NCBI GenBank assembly: GCA_023395775.1
Contig: JAEWYA010000068.1
Location: 1 to 8,135, forward strand
Direction of reading: 5' to 3'
DNA: 8,135 nt
Source: Bacillota bacterium
GTDB taxonomy: Bacteria > Bacillota > Clostridia > Oscillospirales > Oscillospiraceae
Positions within the stretch are counted from its first letter, which is position 1; each line of letters starts with the position of its first letter. This document shows positions 5,636-8,135 of the stretch, piece by piece. The notes under the pieces are model-generated. The model did not search any database, was not told the DNA's origin, and saw only the letters and a program-made list of their open reading frames with translations. The position numbers and the translations under genes are program-made.

Positions 5636-8111
5636 GCGCCGCGGGCAGATGGTCGAAGTCCTGCAAAACGCGTTCCATGTCACGCCGGCACTGGACGGGG
5701 AGATGGCAGTGGATATCCTGCGCGGGCGTCAGGACTTCGCGGCGATTTTATTGCAGTGTCATCTGTTTGATTTCAGCGGGTTTGACGTGATGAACTACCT
5801 TCACACGAGCCGGGCGCTGCTGGCCATTCCGACAATCGCCATAGGAGCTCCCGAGGATGAGCTGAAAGCGCTCTCCCTCGGGGCAGTGGCTTTTATCGAG
5901 CAGTCCAAGGAGCCCTACATGGTCTCCTATCAGGTGCAAAATCTGGTGAGTCTCATCTGGTATGACCGGGACTGCGACGCGCTGACCGGCGTTTTGCAGT
6001 GGGAGCCTTTTTTGAAGAAGGCCCGGGATTTGCTGGATCAGGCAGAGCAGGACAAGCGGCCTCAGCAGTGGTCCATGGCCTTTTTAAATGTGGATCGCTT
6101 TAAAGTGTTCAACGACCTTTTCGGACGGGCAACGGGGGATCGGCTCCTTCGAAATCTGGCGGCAAGGCTGACCGAGCTGAAAGGCGTGGCCTGCGTGGGA
6201 CGGGTAGGCGGAGATCGATTCGTGATGCTGTGCCGCATGGAGGAGCTGGAGCTGAACCGTTTCCGTCAGATAGGGCCTGAGTTGATGCGCCGCCTGCACC
6301 TGAAATACGGGCTGCACATTTGCTGCGGCGTCTATGAGATTGACGATCTGACGCTTCCGGTGGGCGAAATCTGTGACCGCGCGCAGATTGCCCAGGAGAC
6401 GATTTCCGGTCGAAGTGATCAAAGCGTGGCGCTCTACGACGAGGAGCTGCGCCGCAGCCTGCGCTGGGAGCAGGAGGTGTCTTCCCAGATGTACGAGGCG
6501 CTGGAACAGGGCCAATTTCAGGTTTATCTCCAGCCGATCTTCAGTTTGTCGTCCAACGCGCCGGTGTCGGCGGAGGCTCTGGTGCGCTGGATTCACCCGG
6601 AGCGGGGGCTGATTCCGCCCAATCAGTTTATACCCGTTTTTGAGCGCAACGGCTTTATCACCCGGCTGGACCAATACGTCTGGGAAACCGTATTTCAGTA
6701 CCTGGTGGAATTCAAGGCGGCGGGCTATTCCGCTCTGACGATCTCCGCCAACATGTCCAGACTCGACATTTACAATGCGGATGTGTGCGGCCTGCTGACG
6801 AGCATGACAAAAAAGTACGGTATTGACCCGGCCGCTTTCCATATTGAGGTAACGGAGAGCGCCTATATGGATGATTCCCAGCAGATGCTGGACATAACGA
6901 AGCAGTTGAACGCGGCGGGCTTTGCCGTGCTGATCGACGACTTCGGCAGCGGATACTCCTCTTTGAATATGCTGATGAACATGACGGTGTCCACCCTGAA
7001 GCTGGACATGGGTTTTGTCCGGAGCGTCGGCACCAATGAGCGGACCAACTGCGTGGTCAACAGCATTGTGCGCATGGCAAAGTGGCTCGAGATGGGCGTT
7101 GTGGCCGAGGGGGCGGAGACGCAGACTCATGTCGACTACCTGCGTTCCATCGGCTGTGACCGGGTACAGGGATACTACTTCTCCAGGCCGCTTCCCAAGG
7201 ATGAGTTCATGCGCCTGCTGGAGCGTTACCGGGGGAATTCCGCCCGGGAGAAGCCGCGGGTCTTCGACAAGACCGCAGACACCCGGGCGGTATGGAGCGC
7301 GGTGATGGCATATGACCGAATGATGCAGGGGCGGATGGACGCCGCGGCGCTTTTTGAGCAGTTCGGCGACACGGTAGAAGTCCTGAGCGTGAACGACGCT
7401 TACTATAAGCTGATGGAGAGCTCTCCGGAGATTCTGTTCCGGAGCAATCAGCTGATTACCGCGTGGCTGGAGGAAAAGGATCGCCCTCTGTTTTTAAAGG
7501 CGCTGAACGCCGCTGCGGAAACCGGGGAGCGGCAGGAATTGGTGGTCCGGCGGTATATGGAAGCCGACCGCATGAAAAATCTGATGGTCAGCGTTTGCTA
7601 TATGGGACGCAAGGACAGCCGAAAGCTGTTTCTTACGCTGTTCCGGGACATTTCCCTGCTGAAGCTGAGACTTCCGGCGGAGGCTATGCCACCGACGGAT
7701 GCCGCGCCGCCGAAGCCGCAGCAGCCCTCGAGCTGCCAAAGCTGCCGCAAGTTACTGGTCGTCGAGGACAATCAGGTCAACCGACTGGTCCTGAAAAAGA
7801 TGCTCTCTCAGGAGTACGGCATTCTGGAAGCACCCAACGGCAAGGCCGGGCTGGACATTTTACATAGTGGGGAGAAGATTGAGGCGGTGCTTCTGGACAT
7901 TTTCATGCCCATCATGGACGGGTACGAATTCCTGCGGAAAAAGGCGCAGGACCCGGCCCTGCGGGATATTCCGGTGCTGGTGCTGTCTCAGTCGGATAAT
8001 CGAGAGAGCGAGGAAAAGGCCCGACAGTTGGGCGCCAGCGGCTTTGTACGCAAGCCCTATGACCCGGAGGATCTGAGAAGGACGCTGAATTCGCTGGTAA
8101 AAGGCAATTGA
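5583..8111 (+). CDS. cyclic-di-GMP phosphodiesterase: pseudo-receiver, degenerate GGDEF, EAL, PAS-like, receiver
   Basis: This 842-residue soluble signalling protein is predicted to hydrolyse cyclic-di-GMP. Residues 8-112 form a receiver fold lacking the phospho-acceptor (Q58 at that position). Residues 130-285 are a GGDEF domain with altered GGDRF (209-213) and N169 for the first metal-binding aspartate, so it is probably inactive as a cyclase. Residues 301-548 are an EAL domain with every key motif: EAL 331-333, N390, E422 in IEVTES, DDFGSG 452-457, K473, E509 in VAEGAE and QG 529-530. Residues about 565-695 look PAS-like (VNDAYYKL, ending LFRDIS). A proline-rich linker containing CQSC precedes an intact receiver (723-840: E728, D729, D772, S802, K824). 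GTG 5583 follows GAGGG (5572-5576) by 6 bases. No membrane segment is visible. Confidence 0.93.
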   Translation: MKETQDKQKILLVDGNSERRGQMVEVLQNAFHVTPALDGEMAVDILRGRQDFAAILLQCHLFDFSGFDVMNYLHTSRALLAIPTIAIGAPEDELKALSLGAVAFIEQSKEPYMVSYQVQNLVSLIWYDRDCDALTGVLQWEPFLKKARDLLDQAEQDKRPQQWSMAFLNVDRFKVFNDLFGRATGDRLLRNLAARLTELKGVACVGRVGGDRFVMLCRMEELELNRFRQIGPELMRRLHLKYGLHICCGVYEIDDLTLPVGEICDRAQIAQETISGRSDQSVALYDEELRRSLRWEQEVSSQMYEALEQGQFQVYLQPIFSLSSNAPVSAEALVRWIHPERGLIPPNQFIPVFERNGFITRLDQYVWETVFQYLVEFKAAGYSALTISANMSRLDIYNADVCGLLTSMTKKYGIDPAAFHIEVTESAYMDDSQQMLDITKQLNAAGFAVLIDDFGSGYSSLNMLMNMTVSTLKLDMGFVRSVGTNERTNCVVNSIVRMAKWLEMGVVAEGAETQTHVDYLRSIGCDRVQGYYFSRPLPKDEFMRLLERYRGNSAREKPRVFDKTADTRAVWSAVMAYDRMMQGRMDAAALFEQFGDTVEVLSVNDAYYKLMESSPEILFRSNQLITAWLEEKDRPLFLKALNAAAETGERQELVVRRYMEADRMKNLMVSVCYMGRKDSRKLFLTLFRDISLLKLRLPAEAMPPTDAAPPKPQQPSSCQSCRKLLVVEDNQVNRLVLKKMLSQEYGILEAPNGKAGLDILHSGEKIEAVLLDIFMPIMDGYEFLRKKAQDPALRDIPVLVLSQSDNRESEEKARQLGASGFVRKPYDPEDLRRTLNSLVKGN

Positions 8112-8113
8112 TG

Positions 8114-8135
8114 AAAAGACCCCCGGGCGGGGGGG
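8114..8135 (+). terminator. probable terminator after the EAL gene, cut by the window end
   Basis: Just after the stop codon, AAAAGA leads into CCCCC (8120-8124), a GGGC loop and GGGGG(GG) to the last base. The A-run before the GC arm is the usual 5' half of a symmetric terminator. The expected T-run would lie beyond the window, so this is unconfirmed. Confidence 0.45.

Noticed and set aside
4886..5683. Minus-strand open frame (265 codons) over the PAP2 gene
   Set aside because: It is antisense to all three PAP2 catalytic motifs and its product is low-complexity and basic, so it is a shadow.
6084..7130. Long minus-strand open frame (348 codons) opposite the EAL gene
   Set aside because: It lies wholly antisense to a gene with recognisable GGDEF and EAL motifs, is rich in His, Arg and Gln, and has no domain. 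It is a by-product of GC-rich codon use.

Overview
The window is GC-rich and holds genes typical of a strict anaerobe of the Bacillota: the anaerobic ribonucleotide reductase activase nrdG, a lysine riboswitch, a lipoprotein substrate-binding protein, AGGAGG-type ribosome binding sites and sigma-A-type promoters. Protein style and base composition point to a gut Clostridia member, most like the Oscillospiraceae (Flavonifractor/Oscillibacter relatives). That placement is inference, not proof.

Layout. Positions 1-139 hold a possible tail of an upstream gene and the ribosome binding site of a plus-strand radical SAM gene (140-1015). A long hairpin lies between this gene and the convergent nrdG (1133-1657, minus). 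nrdG has its own promoter, with a terminator-like hairpin in its short leader. From 1807 to about 4823 the minus strand carries one operon. In transcription order it has a promoter (possibly tandem), a lysine riboswitch with a rho-independent terminator, a substrate-binding lipoprotein, a permease, an ATPase, and a strong final hairpin. Together these predict a lysine importer that is shut off when cellular lysine is high.

From about 4918 to the end the plus strand carries a divergent pair. The first is a PAP2-family membrane phosphatase (5021-5635), preceded by a strong ribosome binding site that serves only a five-codon ORF. The second is an 842-residue cyclic-di-GMP signalling protein (5583-8111) that starts inside the PAP2 gene. 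Its order is pseudo-receiver, degenerate GGDEF, intact EAL phosphodiesterase, PAS-like region, intact receiver. The last bases look like the first part of a terminator cut by the window end.

Most of the content is recognisable and ordinary. The least routine items are the signalling protein, in which the N-terminal receiver and GGDEF domains have lost catalytic residues while the EAL and C-terminal receiver keep theirs; the orphan ribosome binding site and micro-ORF before PAP2; the hairpin in the nrdG leader; and the CX4CX2C cluster motif of the radical SAM protein. I see no CRISPR array, mobile element, tRNA or rRNA.
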